Of a stretch of 23,925 bases of DNA, positions 1-8,372 are shown one piece after another. Position 1 is the stretch's first letter; each line of letters begins with the position of its first letter. The notes beneath the pieces are model-generated. The model was not told the DNA's origin, did no database searches, and saw nothing but the letters and a program-made list of their open reading frames with translations. Origin of the DNA: Iamia sp964643485 (lineage in GTDB: Bacteria > Actinomycetota > Acidimicrobiia > Acidimicrobiales > Iamiaceae); the NCBI GenBank assembly GCA_964643485.1, contig CAZXRA010000030.1, forward strand, positions 1 through 23,925. The letters run 5' to 3'. The position numbers and the translations under genes are program-made.

Positions 1-1
1 G

Positions 2-1411
2 CTCGTGCCCATCGGGTTCGGCATCTTCGGCGTCATCCGGGCCGTCTCCGATGCGGTGGACAGCGCGTCCTCCGACGGGGGCCTGACCGTCACCACGGGC
101 GACAACGAGATCGTCACCGACGCCGACGGGCGGCCCACCGAGATCCTCGCCCTGGCCCAGCCCACGGGGGCGACCAACCGGGTCGTCACCCGGGCCACCG
201 TCGACGGGGAGATCGTCTGGCAGGCCCCTGTCGTCCCCTCCGACGTGTACTCGGCCCAGCTCCGCCGGGCCGGCGAGCTGGTGCTGGTCAGCCTGCGCGA
301 CGAGGTCGTCGCCCTGGACGGCCGCACCGGGGCCGAGCGCTGGCGGCTCACCGTGTCCGACGAGGTCGACCCCCGGTGCCGCCACTGCTTCGCCGTCCTC
401 GGCGATGTGCTCGTGGTCCTCAGCCGCGACGCCCACGTCACCGCCGTCGACCTGGGCGGGGGCGAGGCCCTGTGGACCCGGCGCCTCGACTCGCCCCGCG
501 CCACCGTCCACGTCGTGGGCGGCACCCTGCTCGTCCTGGACGAACCGGCCGACGGCAGTGCCCCCGCCGCCCTGGCCGTCACCGACCCGGTGACCGGCGA
601 GGAGCACACGCGCATCACCCCGTCCTGCCCAGACCCGGACTACCCGCCCGAGCAGGAGCTGCTCGTCGACTTCGACCCCGCGGCACTCGTGCTCCCCGTC
701 CCCGGAAGCGACGACGTGGTCCTCGTGTTCGGCTTCGGCACGACCTGCGCCCAACGCTGGACCCTGCCCGCAGGCGAGATGCGGTGGTCCCGGGCCACCG
801 AGCTGGGGACGTCGTTCACCGACCCGTCCGTCGCCTCCGACGGCACCGACATGGTGATCTCCGACTCGTCGGTCCTCGTCCACCTGGGATTGTCCGAGGG
901 CTCGATCACCGCCCTCCCCCTGCCCCAGGACACCTCCCCCTCTCCGGCCGGCGTCGTCGCCGACGGGCGACTGGTGACCGCCGTGCGGTCGAGCCGGGGG
1001 ACGACGCGCTGGAGCCTGCTGGCCATCGACCTGCGCAACCGCGAGACGTTGTGGGAGCGCGCCCTGCCCCGGGGGGTGGAGCCCTTCGACCTGTCCGACG
1101 ACCGCTCCAGCGACACCCTGTTCTCCGACAGCGCCCGCTTCCTTCTCACGTCAGGCAGCGACGGCGAGGTCGCTCTCGTCACCCTGGCGTCGCCGGGACA
1201 GCGGCTCACGGTGGAGGACGTCGACACGGCCACCGGTGAGGGCCGGCAGCTCGGACGGGGCACCTTCGCCGTCCGCTACGCCGGATCGTCGAGCCCGTCG
1301 GCCCGCATCGAGACGGTGACCGGTGGCCAGGTGGTGTTCACGACCGAGGGCATCCCCCAGGTGCTCGACCTGGCCAACGGCCATGTCGTCGCCAGCTGGG
1401 CCGACGACTGA
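2..1411 (+). CDS. PQQ-like beta-propeller repeat protein, 5' end cut by the window
   Basis: The reading frame is open to the left edge, so the gene probably begins upstream; a GTG at 5 is the first possible start but has no visible leader. The visible part begins with a short hydrophobic stretch (GFGIFGVI) that could be the end of a membrane anchor, then about 440 residues of beta-rich repeats. Blade-like phrases recur: VVALDGRTGAERWRL, VTAVDLGGGEALWTR, LLAIDLRNRETLWER and VLDLANGHVVASW. This 'D..tG...W' pattern is typical of PQQ/quinoprotein-type and BamB-like propellers. It is probably a membrane-anchored or exported propeller that binds a partner; no enzymatic residues can be assigned. The gene ends 37 nt before hrpB on the same strand. 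The fold is fairly sure, the function unknown. Confidence 0.72.
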   Translation, partial: LVPIGFGIFGVIRAVSDAVDSASSDGGLTVTTGDNEIVTDADGRPTEILALAQPTGATNRVVTRATVDGEIVWQAPVVPSDVYSAQLRRAGELVLVSLRDEVVALDGRTGAERWRLTVSDEVDPRCRHCFAVLGDVLVVLSRDAHVTAVDLGGGEALWTRRLDSPRATVHVVGGTLLVLDEPADGSAPAALAVTDPVTGEEHTRITPSCPDPDYPPEQELLVDFDPAALVLPVPGSDDVVLVFGFGTTCAQRWTLPAGEMRWSRATELGTSFTDPSVASDGTDMVISDSSVLVHLGLSEGSITALPLPQDTSPSPAGVVADGRLVTAVRSSRGTTRWSLLAIDLRNRETLWERALPRGVEPFDLSDDRSSDTLFSDSARFLLTSGSDGEVALVTLASPGQRLTVEDVDTATGEGRQLGRGTFAVRYAGSSSPSARIETVTGGQVVFTTEGIPQVLDLANGHVVASWADD

Positions 1412-1448
1412 CGGCCCAGCCTCCGCCGTCCTCCACACTGGCAGGGTG

Positions 1449-3965
1449 ATGCCGGCTCCCACCGATCTGCCCGTCGAGAGGTGCATCACCGACCTGCGGG
1501 CCGCCCTGTCCGGGCCCGGTGTGGCCGTGCTCCAGGCCCCGCCCGGGGCCGGCAAGACCACGATCGTCCCCCTCCGCCTCCTCGACGAGACGTGGCTGGA
1601 CGGCCGGCGCATCGTCGTCCTCGAACCCCGACGGCTGGCGACCCGGGCCGCGGCCCGGCGCATGGCCGACCTCCTCGGCGAGAAGGTGGGGGCGACGGCG
1701 GGCTACCGCACCCGCGACGAGGACGTCACCGGCCCGGCCACCCGGATCGAGGTGGTCACCGAAGGGATCCTCGTGCGCCGTCTCCAGCGCGACCCGGCGC
1801 TGGAGGGCATCGGCCTGGTGGTGCTGGACGAGATCCACGAGCGCAGCATCCACTCCGACCTGGCCCTCGCCCTCCTCCTCGACGCCCGCTCGGCCCTCTG
1901 CCCCGACCTCCGGGTGCTGGCCATGTCGGCCACCCTCGACGCCGGCCGCGTGGCCGAGGTGCTGGGCGGCGCCGGGGCCCCGGCTCCGGTGGTCACCAGC
2001 TCCGGCCGCCAGCACCCCGTCGCCGTCCGCTGGGCCCCACCCCGCCCTCGCGAGCGGGTGGCCGAGCACGCGGCCCGGGTCGTACGGGAGGCCGTGGCCA
2101 CCGACGCCGGTGATCTCCTGGCCTTCCTCCCCGGCGCCGCCGACATCCGCCGGGTGTCCACCGCCCTGGCCGGCACCCTGCCCCCGACCGTCGACGTCCG
2201 TCCCCTCTTCGGGGCTCTCCCCGTGGCCGAGCAGGACCGGGCCCTGGCCCCGTCGCCTCCGGGGCGCCGGCGGGTCGTGCTGGCCACCGACATCGCCGAG
2301 ACCAGCCTCACCGTGGCCGGCGTCAGGATCGTCGTCGACGCCGGCCTCGCCCGCGTGCCCCGCTTCGACCCTCGCACCGGGTTGAGCCGGCTGCGAACGA
2401 TCACCGCCTCGCAGGCGTCGGCCGACCAGCGCACGGGCCGGGCCGGGCGGACCGCACCGGGCGTGAGCCACCGGCTCTGGGCCGAGACCGAGCACGCCTC
2501 GCGGCCTCGGTTCACACCGCCCGAGATCACCCAGGTCGACCTGGCCGGCCTGGCCCTCGACGTGGCCCTCTGGGGCGCGCCGGTGGCGGCCCTGGCCTTC
2601 CTCGACCCACCGCCGGAGCACGCTCTGGCCGAAGCCCGCACCCTGCTGGCCACGCTGGGCGCCCTCGACGCCAACGGCCGGGCCACGCCCACAGGCCGGG
2701 CCCTGGCCGACCTGCCCCTGCACCCCCGGCTGGCCCGCATGGTCGTCGACGGGGCCCGGGCCGGCCACGGATGGGAGGCCTGCCTCCTGGCCGCGGCCCT
2801 GGAGGAGCGCGACGTGTTGCGCGGCCGGCCCGACGAGGTGCCGGTCGACGCGGCCGAACGACTGCGGGTCCTGGCCGACGAGCGGGCCTCGCACCCCCAG
2901 GCCGATGCCCAAGCGGTGCGGCGGGCCCGGCGGCGGGCGGATCAGATCGCCCGCCGGCGCCGCGTCCGCCGCACCGACGATGTCGACCTCACGGCCTGCG
3001 GCCCGCTCCTGGGCCTCGCCTACCCCGATCGGTTGGCCCGGGCGCGTGGCGGACACCGCTTCCGGCTCCGCACCGGGGCCGGGGCCTGCCTCCCCGACGG
3101 CGACCCGCTGTCGGGTGAGGCCTACCTGGTCGTGGCCGAGGTCGACACCGCCGGCGACGGCCCCGGCCAGGAGGGACGCATCCGCATCGCCGCCGCCGTC
3201 GACGAGGCCGACATCGTGGCCATCGGAGGCGACGACGTGGAGGTCCGCACCCATGTCGGTTGGGACGACGGGCGCGACGACCTCCGCCGCCGCACCGAGC
3301 GCCGGCTCGGGGCCATCGTCCTGTCGTCCTCCGAGGGGCCGCCCACCGCCGGGCCCGACACCGTCATCGCCCTCCTCGACCGGGTGCGGGCCACGGGCCT
3401 GGGCCAGCTGCGGTGGACCGACGGGGCCCGGCGCCTCCAGCAACGGGCGATCTTCGCCCGCCGGGCCCGGGCCGCCGCCGGGGAGGAATGGCCCGACCTC
3501 TCCGACGACGCCCTCCTCGCCGACCTCGCCACCTGGCTCGGGCCCCTGCTGGGCGGGGCGACGGGCCGGGCCGACCTGGAGCGGGTGGACGTGGCCGGCG
3601 TCCTCCGCGGCCGGCTGGGCTGGCCCTGGACCGGCCGCCTGGACGAGGTGGCCCCCGACGGGCTGACGGTGGCGTCGGGTCGTCACGTCCCCCTCGACTA
3701 CACCGGCGACGTCCCCGCCCTGCACGTGCGGGTGCAAGAGCTGTTCGGCACCACCGTCCACCCGACCGTCGACGGGGGACGGGCGCCGGTGGTGCTGCAC
3801 CTGCTGTCCCCGGCCGGGCGGGACGTGCAGGTCACCGCCGACCTGCCCGGCTTCTGGGCCGGGTCGTGGGCTGACGTCCGCAAGGACATGGCCGGTCGCT
3901 ACCCCAAGCACCCCTGGCCGGCCGATCCGGCCACGGCCGAGCCATCGGTCAGGCGTCGTCGCTGA
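1449..3965 (+). CDS. hrpB: ATP-dependent RNA helicase HrpB (DEAH/DExH family)
   Basis: 838 residues, the usual length for HrpB. Superfamily 2 motifs appear in order: Walker A PPGAGKTT (K36), DEIH box (127-130), SAT (160-162) and motif VI QRTGRAGR. These are followed by the helicase-associated region and the HrpB-specific C-terminal domain, which ends in a YPKHPWPADP motif characteristic of the family. The role in bacteria is poorly defined, probably RNA or ribonucleoprotein remodelling in the cytoplasm. The open frame extends upstream to 1323 inside the preceding gene, but homology starts near ATG 1449. A GTG immediately before it (1446) lies 6 nt after CACACT, so a leaderless GTG start is an alternative. 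The 3' end overlaps the convergent glutamate dehydrogenase gene by 17 nt. Confidence 0.95.
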   Translation: MPAPTDLPVERCITDLRAALSGPGVAVLQAPPGAGKTTIVPLRLLDETWLDGRRIVVLEPRRLATRAAARRMADLLGEKVGATAGYRTRDEDVTGPATRIEVVTEGILVRRLQRDPALEGIGLVVLDEIHERSIHSDLALALLLDARSALCPDLRVLAMSATLDAGRVAEVLGGAGAPAPVVTSSGRQHPVAVRWAPPRPRERVAEHAARVVREAVATDAGDLLAFLPGAADIRRVSTALAGTLPPTVDVRPLFGALPVAEQDRALAPSPPGRRRVVLATDIAETSLTVAGVRIVVDAGLARVPRFDPRTGLSRLRTITASQASADQRTGRAGRTAPGVSHRLWAETEHASRPRFTPPEITQVDLAGLALDVALWGAPVAALAFLDPPPEHALAEARTLLATLGALDANGRATPTGRALADLPLHPRLARMVVDGARAGHGWEACLLAAALEERDVLRGRPDEVPVDAAERLRVLADERASHPQADAQAVRRARRRADQIARRRRVRRTDDVDLTACGPLLGLAYPDRLARARGGHRFRLRTGAGACLPDGDPLSGEAYLVVAEVDTAGDGPGQEGRIRIAAAVDEADIVAIGGDDVEVRTHVGWDDGRDDLRRRTERRLGAIVLSSSEGPPTAGPDTVIALLDRVRATGLGQLRWTDGARRLQQRAIFARRARAAAGEEWPDLSDDALLADLATWLGPLLGGATGRADLERVDVAGVLRGRLGWPWTGRLDEVAPDGLTVASGRHVPLDYTGDVPALHVRVQELFGTTVHPTVDGGRAPVVLHLLSPAGRDVQVTADLPGFWAGSWADVRKDMAGRYPKHPWPADPATAEPSVRRRR

Positions 3966-5259
3966 ACCAGCTGTGGGTGCCGGTGGCCTCGACGGCGGCG
4001 GCGATGCGTTGGAGGGCGTGGACGTAGGCCGCGGTGCGCAGGTCACAGCCCTGCTCCTCGGCCCGGTCGAGGATCTGGCCCGTCTCCCGCACCATGATCT
4101 CGTGCAGGCCGTCGTTGACCTGCTCCAGGCTCCAGGCCAGGCCCGAGCGGTTCTGCACCCACTCGAAGTAGCTGACGGCCACCCCACCGGCGTTGGCCAG
4201 GATGTCAGGCAGGACCACGACGCCCCGCTCGGCCAGGATGGCGTCGGCCTGGCTCGTGGTGGGCCCGTTGGCCACCTCCACGACCAGGCCGGCCCGGATG
4301 GCGTGGGCGTTCTCGGCCGTGATCACGCCCTCCAGGGCCGCGGGGATCAGCACCTCCACGTCGAGCTCCAGAAGCTGCTCGTTGCTGATCTCGGTGGCGT
4401 CGACGAGCTCGCACACCGTGCCCTCGCAGTAGACGGCCCGCAGCTCCCGGGTCTCGTTCTTCTGCTGCATGAGGCTGGGCACGTCGAAGCCGTCGTCGGA
4501 GTGGATGCCGCCCTTGGAGTCGCTCACGGCGACGATGCGGTAGCCGTCGGCGTGGAGGAGCCGGGCCACGTGCTGGCCGGCGTTGCCGAACCCCTGCACC
4601 GCCACCCGGATGTCGGCCGGGCGCCACCCCCGGCGGGCCTCGATCTCCTTGAGGGCGTAGTAGGCGCCCCGCCCCGTGGCCTGGTCGCGGCCCAGGCTGC
4701 CGCCCAGGGAAAGGGGCTTGCCGGTGATGACAGCCGGGGTGCGCCGGCCCCGGGCCTTGGAGTACTCGTCCATCATCCAGCCCATCACCATCTCGTTGGT
4801 GTAGACGTCGGGCGCGGGGATGTCGGTGTCGGGGCCGATGAAGTCGCCGAAGGCGACCACGACGCCCCGGCTGAGGCGCTCCAGCTCCAGGCGGGACAGC
4901 TCCTTGGGGTTGACGATGACGCCGCCCTTGGCCCCGCCGAAGGGGATGCCCACCACGGCGCACTTGAGCGTCATCCAGAGGGCCAGGGCCTTGACCTCGC
5001 TGAGGCTGACGTCGGGGTGGTAGCGGATGCCGCCCTTGCCCGGCCCCCGAGTGTCGTCGTGGCGCACCCGGTAGGCCTCGAAGGTGCGGAGGGTCCCGTC
5101 GTCCATGCGGACCGGGACCGCCACCTGGAGGATGGCCTTGGGGTGGCGCAGGCGCTCGATGACCTCCTCGCCGACCTCGCCGAAGGCGGCGGCGTGGTCG
5201 AGCTTGCGGAGGGCGTCGACGAAGACATCGTCGTCGTCGGTGGTGATGTCCTCGGCCAT
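3949..5259 (-). CDS. gdhA: Glu/Leu/Phe/Val family dehydrogenase, probably glutamate dehydrogenase
   Basis: 436 residues, standard for the hexameric family. It catalyses reversible oxidative deamination of glutamate to 2-oxoglutarate and ammonia. Aligning from memory with the Clostridium symbiosum enzyme, K75 (GKGGIRYHP), K99 (TLKC), K111 (PFGGAKGG) and D151 (PAPDVYTNE) match the substrate-binding and catalytic residues K89, K113, K125 and D165 with identical spacing. The Rossmann motif GFGNAG and the ILANAGGV segment follow. The acidic residue in AVSDSKGG suggests NAD use, though this is uncertain. The start is set by GAGGGAGG 4 nt upstream of the ATG at 5259; the much longer open frame upstream is antisense to recQ and is not coding. 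The gene is divergent from recQ and overlaps hrpB by 17 nt at its 3' end. Confidence 0.95.
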   Translation of the reverse strand: MAEDITTDDDDVFVDALRKLDHAAAFGEVGEEVIERLRHPKAILQVAVPVRMDDGTLRTFEAYRVRHDDTRGPGKGGIRYHPDVSLSEVKALALWMTLKCAVVGIPFGGAKGGVIVNPKELSRLELERLSRGVVVAFGDFIGPDTDIPAPDVYTNEMVMGWMMDEYSKARGRRTPAVITGKPLSLGGSLGRDQATGRGAYYALKEIEARRGWRPADIRVAVQGFGNAGQHVARLLHADGYRIVAVSDSKGGIHSDDGFDVPSLMQQKNETRELRAVYCEGTVCELVDATEISNEQLLELDVEVLIPAALEGVITAENAHAIRAGLVVEVANGPTTSQADAILAERGVVVLPDILANAGGVAVSYFEWVQNRSGLAWSLEQVNDGLHEIMVRETGQILDRAEEQGCDLRTAAYVHALQRIAAAVEATGTHSWFSDDA

Positions 5260-5439
5260 GTGGCCTCCCTCGTCTCCGCGTTCCGGCGGGACAGTGTGCC
5301 GCGCCGCGACCGCCCGTGCTCGGGAACGGGCTCTTCGGGGCGGGCCGGACCCGACTGTCCCACGTCCTCCGACCCCACCCACCGCCCTCGCTGCGAGGCC
5401 TTCGGCCTCACTGTCGTACCAAGTGGTCATGATGGGGCC
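5260..5439. promoter_or_regulatory. Divergent intergenic region between gdhA and recQ
   Basis: This 180 bp gap must carry both promoters. It contains a perfect 8-bp inverted repeat, GGGACAGT (5288-5295) and ACTGTCCC (5354-5361), with arms 66 bp apart centre to centre. A stem-loop GAGGCC-TTC-GGCCTC (5395-5409) lies just upstream of recQ without a T-tract. On the recQ side CATGAT (5428-5433) ends 6 nt before the ATG, a possible degenerate -10. On the gdhA side a clear Shine-Dalgarno is present (minus strand, about 5264-5271). I see no small gene here. Confidence 0.4.
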
Positions 5440-7533
5440 ATGGCTCCCCCCGCCACCACCCCTCTGGCCGATCGGGCCCAGGAGCTGCTGCGCGCCCTGG
5501 CCGGGCCCGACGCCCGACTGCGGCCCGAGCAGCTCGCCGCCATCGAGGTCACGGCGGGCGACGGGGGCCGGGCCCTCGTCGTGCAGCGCACCGGGTTCGG
5601 CAAGTCGGCCATCTACTTCATCGCCACCAAGCTCCGGCGCGAGGCCGGGGCCGGTCCCACCCTCGTCGTGTCCCCGCTCCTGGCCCTCATGCGCGACCAG
5701 GTGGCGGCAGCCGAGCGACTCGGGGTGCGGTCGGCCACCATCAACTCCACCAACGTCGACGACTGGTCGGCCATCGAGGAGGCCGTCGCCGCCGGCCAGC
5801 TCGACCTCCTCTGCATCAGCCCCGAGCGGCTGAACAACCCCGGCTTCGCCCACCGGGTGCTGCCCCGCCTGGCCGCCGGGCTGGGGATGCTGGTCGTCGA
5901 CGAGGCCCACTGCATCAGCGACTGGGGCCACGACTTCCGGCCCGACTACCGGCGCATCCGCGATGCCATCGCCGCCCTCGACCCGGCCACGCCGGTGCTG
6001 GCCACCACGGCCACCGCCAACGAGCGGGTGTGCGCGGATGTGGCCGAGCAGCTCGGGGCCGACGTGGCCGTGATGCGGGGCACCCTCGACCGCGAGTCGC
6101 TCCACCTCGGCGTGGCCGCCCTCCCGTCGCTCGCCCACCGCCTGGCCTGGCTGGCCCAGCGCATCCCCGCCGTGCCGGGCACGGGCATCGTCTACTGCCT
6201 CACCGTGGCCCAGACCGACCAGGTGGCCGCCTTCCTCCGGTCCGAGGGGATCGACGCCGTCGCCTACTCGTCGGCCACCGACCCCGACGACCGCCTCCGC
6301 TTGGAGGCCGCCTTCAAGGAGAACCGGGTGAAGGCCCTGGTGGCCACGTCGGCCCTGGGCATGGGGGTCGACAAGCCGGACGTCACCTTCGTCCACCACC
6401 TCGGCGCCCCGCCCTCCCCCATCGCCTACTACCAGCAGGTCGGCCGGGCCGGGCGCTCGGTGCCCCGGGCCGAGGCGTGGCTGCTCCCGGGCGAGGAGGA
6501 TCGGGCCATCTGGTCGTGGTTCGCCGCCGTGGGCCTGCCCCCGGAGCCGTTGTGCCGGCGGGTGCTCGACGCCATCGGCGAGGCCGGCGGTGTGCCCGTG
6601 GCCGTCACCGATCTGGAGCGCAGCGTCGACCTCCGCCGGGGGCGGCTGGAGACCCTGCTCAAGATCCTCGACGTCGACGGGGCCGTGGCCCGGGAGGGTC
6701 GGGGCTGGGTTCTCACCGGGCGGGAGTGGCGCTACGACACCGAGCGGGTGGCCCGGGTCGACGCCGCCCGCCGGGCCGAGGCCGACGCCATGGTCGCCTA
6801 CGCCGAGGGGCGCTCGTGCCTCATGGGCTTCCTCCGTACCAGCCTCGACGACCCCGAGGCCGGGGCCGCGCCCTGCGGCCGCTGCACGGTGTGCACCGGG
6901 TCGGGCGATCCCGTCACCCTCGACCCGGCCGTCGTGCGGCGGGCGGTGGAGATGTTGCGGGGCGTCGACGTCCCGCTGGAGCCTCGCAAGCAGTGGGCCC
7001 GCGGGCTGGCCGACCCCAAGGGCAACGTGAAGGCCGACGAGCGGGCCGAGGAGGGCCGGGCCCTGGCCCGGGCCGACGACGCCGGCTGGTGGCCGGTGGT
7101 GGCCCGGGCCCTCGCCACCGGGGCCCCCGACGACGAGCTGGTCACCGGTCTGGCCGCCATGCTGAAGCGGTGGCCGTGGGCCGAGCGCCCCACCTGGGTC
7201 ACCTGGGTCCCCTCCACCCGGCACGAGGCCCTGCTGGCCAGCGTGGCCGAACGCATCGGCGGCCTCGGGTCGCTGCCGGTGCGCAACGCCGTCGTGCGCC
7301 GCCGCCCCGGCGCCCCTCAGGCCGACCAGCAGAACTCGGCCCACAAGCTGGGCAACGTCTGGGGCGCCTTCGCGGTGGAGGCCTCCGAGCTGCCCGACCC
7401 CGATGTCCTCGCCGGCCCCGTGCTGGTGCTCGACGACCGGTGGGACTCGGGCTGGACCATGACCGTGGTGGCCGCCCTGCTCCGCCGGGCCGGGGCCGAG
7501 GCCGTCCTCCCCGCCACCCTGGCCCGGCGATGA
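5440..7533 (+). CDS. RecQ-family ATP-dependent DNA helicase with phosphoribosyltransferase-like C-terminal segment
   Basis: 697 residues. The N-terminal half carries SF2 helicase motifs: Walker A RTGFGKS (K55), DEAH box starting at D154 in VVDEAHCISDWGHDF, SATDPDD and VATSALGMGVDKPDV in the second lobe, and motif VI QQVGRAGRS. A RecQ-type zinc site follows (RSCLMGFL then CGRCTVC). After it, instead of an HRDC domain, comes about 200 residues ending in VLVLDDRWDSGWTMT (DD at 665-666), which resembles the PRPP-binding loop of phosphoribosyltransferases. It unwinds DNA 3'-5' in repair or recombination; the tail's role is unknown. ATG 5440 begins the homologous region; only a weak GGGG precedes it. 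A recQ symbol is withheld because the domain order differs from classical RecQ. Confidence 0.9.
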   Translation: MAPPATTPLADRAQELLRALAGPDARLRPEQLAAIEVTAGDGGRALVVQRTGFGKSAIYFIATKLRREAGAGPTLVVSPLLALMRDQVAAAERLGVRSATINSTNVDDWSAIEEAVAAGQLDLLCISPERLNNPGFAHRVLPRLAAGLGMLVVDEAHCISDWGHDFRPDYRRIRDAIAALDPATPVLATTATANERVCADVAEQLGADVAVMRGTLDRESLHLGVAALPSLAHRLAWLAQRIPAVPGTGIVYCLTVAQTDQVAAFLRSEGIDAVAYSSATDPDDRLRLEAAFKENRVKALVATSALGMGVDKPDVTFVHHLGAPPSPIAYYQQVGRAGRSVPRAEAWLLPGEEDRAIWSWFAAVGLPPEPLCRRVLDAIGEAGGVPVAVTDLERSVDLRRGRLETLLKILDVDGAVAREGRGWVLTGREWRYDTERVARVDAARRAEADAMVAYAEGRSCLMGFLRTSLDDPEAGAAPCGRCTVCTGSGDPVTLDPAVVRRAVEMLRGVDVPLEPRKQWARGLADPKGNVKADERAEEGRALARADDAGWWPVVARALATGAPDDELVTGLAAMLKRWPWAERPTWVTWVPSTRHEALLASVAERIGGLGSLPVRNAVVRRRPGAPQADQQNSAHKLGNVWGAFAVEASELPDPDVLAGPVLVLDDRWDSGWTMTVVAALLRRAGAEAVLPATLARR

Positions 7534-7557
7534 GCACGTCACCTCCCGAGGCCATGT

Positions 7558-7583
7558 GCGACACAAGTGCTACATTTGTCGCC
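7558..7583 (+). promoter_or_regulatory. Leaderless promoter and probable operator of the toxin-antitoxin operon
   Basis: A perfect -10 hexamer TACATT (7571-7576) ends 7 nt before the antitoxin ATG at 7584, and no Shine-Dalgarno is present, so transcription probably starts at or next to the A of the ATG. The hexamer lies within an imperfect inverted repeat with perfect outer arms GCGACA (7558-7563) and TGTCGC (7577-7582) and further matching pairs inside, centred on 7570. A palindrome over the promoter is the normal arrangement for autorepression by a Phd/YefM antitoxin. This is inferred from position and symmetry. Confidence 0.55.
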
Positions 7584-7841
7584 ATGTCCGAGGTCGCGTC
7601 CCGGGAGCTGCGCAACCACACCGCCGACGTGCTGCGCCGCGTCCAGGCCGGCGAGGAGATCACCATCACCGTCCGGGGCAAGCCCGTGGCCCAGGTGGTA
7701 CCTCTCGGCTCCCGACGACGATGGCTCTCCCGCGAAGAGTTCATGGAACGCCGTCGCAACCTCCCCTACGACCCGACCTTCGCCGATGACCTGAAATGGA
7801 TCTCGGGAGACACGACCGACGACCTCGGTCCCATCCGATGA
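7584..7841 (+). CDS. Phd/YefM-type antitoxin of a type II toxin-antitoxin module
   Basis: 85 residues. The N-terminal half, SEVASRELRNHTADVLRRVQ followed by GEEITITVRGKPVAQVVPL, is the Phd/YefM DNA-binding fold. The C-terminal tail is charged and probably unstructured (REEFMERRRN onward) and would wrap the toxin. It neutralises the PIN-domain ribonuclease encoded next and, with it, should repress the operon. Its stop overlaps the toxin start as ATGA (7838-7841), implying translational coupling. An upstream in-frame ATG exists in a longer frame, but the leaderless promoter fixes the start at 7584. It begins 50 nt after the recQ stop. Confidence 0.9.
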   Translation: MSEVASRELRNHTADVLRRVQAGEEITITVRGKPVAQVVPLGSRRRWLSREEFMERRRNLPYDPTFADDLKWISGDTTDDLGPIR

Positions 7842-8245
7842 CGATCCCTCCGATCCGGGGGGTCATCGACACGAACGTCCACATCTCCAGCGAAGAGGGA
7901 CGACCGATCAACGAGGCGCTGCTGCCGACCGCCATCGTCGTCTCGGTCGTGACGGTTGCCGAGCTACAGGCCGGTGTCCTGGCCGCCTCGGACGACCTGA
8001 CCCGGGCCCGGCGCCAGGCCACGCTCGCCTCGCTGCAGAGCGCCGAGGTGCTCCCCATCGATGAGACGGTGGCCCACCTGTGGGCCGAGATGCGGGCCCA
8101 CCTGGCCGAGATCGGTCGGCGGGTCAACGTGAACGACCTGTGGATCGCGGCTACGGCCGCGGCCCACCGCATCCCCGTCGTCACCCAGGACGACGACTTC
8201 GACGCCCTGGAGGGCGTGGGCGGCCTGGCCGTCGTCCGGGTCTGA
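7838..8245 (+). CDS. PIN-domain (VapC-like) ribonuclease toxin
   Basis: 135 residues, typical of PIN toxins. The acidic active-site set is visible: D11 in VIDTNVHI, E42 in TVAELQAG, D100 in VNDLWIAA, and D118/D120 in TQDDDF. These coordinate Mg2+ or Mn2+ for RNA cleavage; family members cut tRNA or rRNA when released from the antitoxin. The ATG at 7838 overlaps the antitoxin stop by 4 nt; an in-frame start at 7796 lies inside the antitoxin gene and is rejected. Base composition looks slightly less GC-rich than the neighbours, compatible with transfer. The target RNA cannot be predicted. Confidence 0.92.
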   Translation: MTIPPIRGVIDTNVHISSEEGRPINEALLPTAIVVSVVTVAELQAGVLAASDDLTRARRQATLASLQSAEVLPIDETVAHLWAEMRAHLAEIGRRVNVNDLWIAATAAAHRIPVVTQDDDFDALEGVGGLAVVRV

Positions 8246-8372
8246 CCGATCCCGCTGGCACCACGTCGCGATGGGTCCGAGTGGCCCGGGCCCGCTCCGT
8301 GCGGTACAAAGGTGTGAGTTCTGTTCCTCTGCATCTCGCACCGCGCTCTCGCAGCGTCGGACGGAGGCTCCC

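Noticed and set aside
1323..1448. N-terminal extension of hrpB into the upstream gene
   Set aside because: The 42 extra residues are Arg/Ser/Pro-rich, overlap the propeller gene's coding end, and precede the normal HrpB start.
1338..4187. A 949-codon minus-strand open frame opposite hrpB
   Set aside because: Low-complexity shadow of a confidently assigned helicase; no domain or motif is recognisable, and its last part is a shifted frame of gdhA.
5272..7566. Minus-strand open frame continuing upstream of gdhA, antisense to recQ
   Set aside because: It is Gly/Pro/Ala/His-rich translation typical of the reverse of GC-rich coding DNA. The gdhA start is fixed by a strong Shine-Dalgarno and family homology at 5259.
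7796..7837. Earlier in-frame start for the PIN toxin
   Set aside because: It would overlap the antitoxin by 46 nt and add residues outside the PIN fold; the ATGA overlap at 7838 is the standard coupling.
8283..8292. GGCCCGGGCC palindrome between the toxin and MpaB genes, as a terminator
   Set aside because: It has no loop and no T-tract, and short all-GC palindromes are expected by chance at this base composition.
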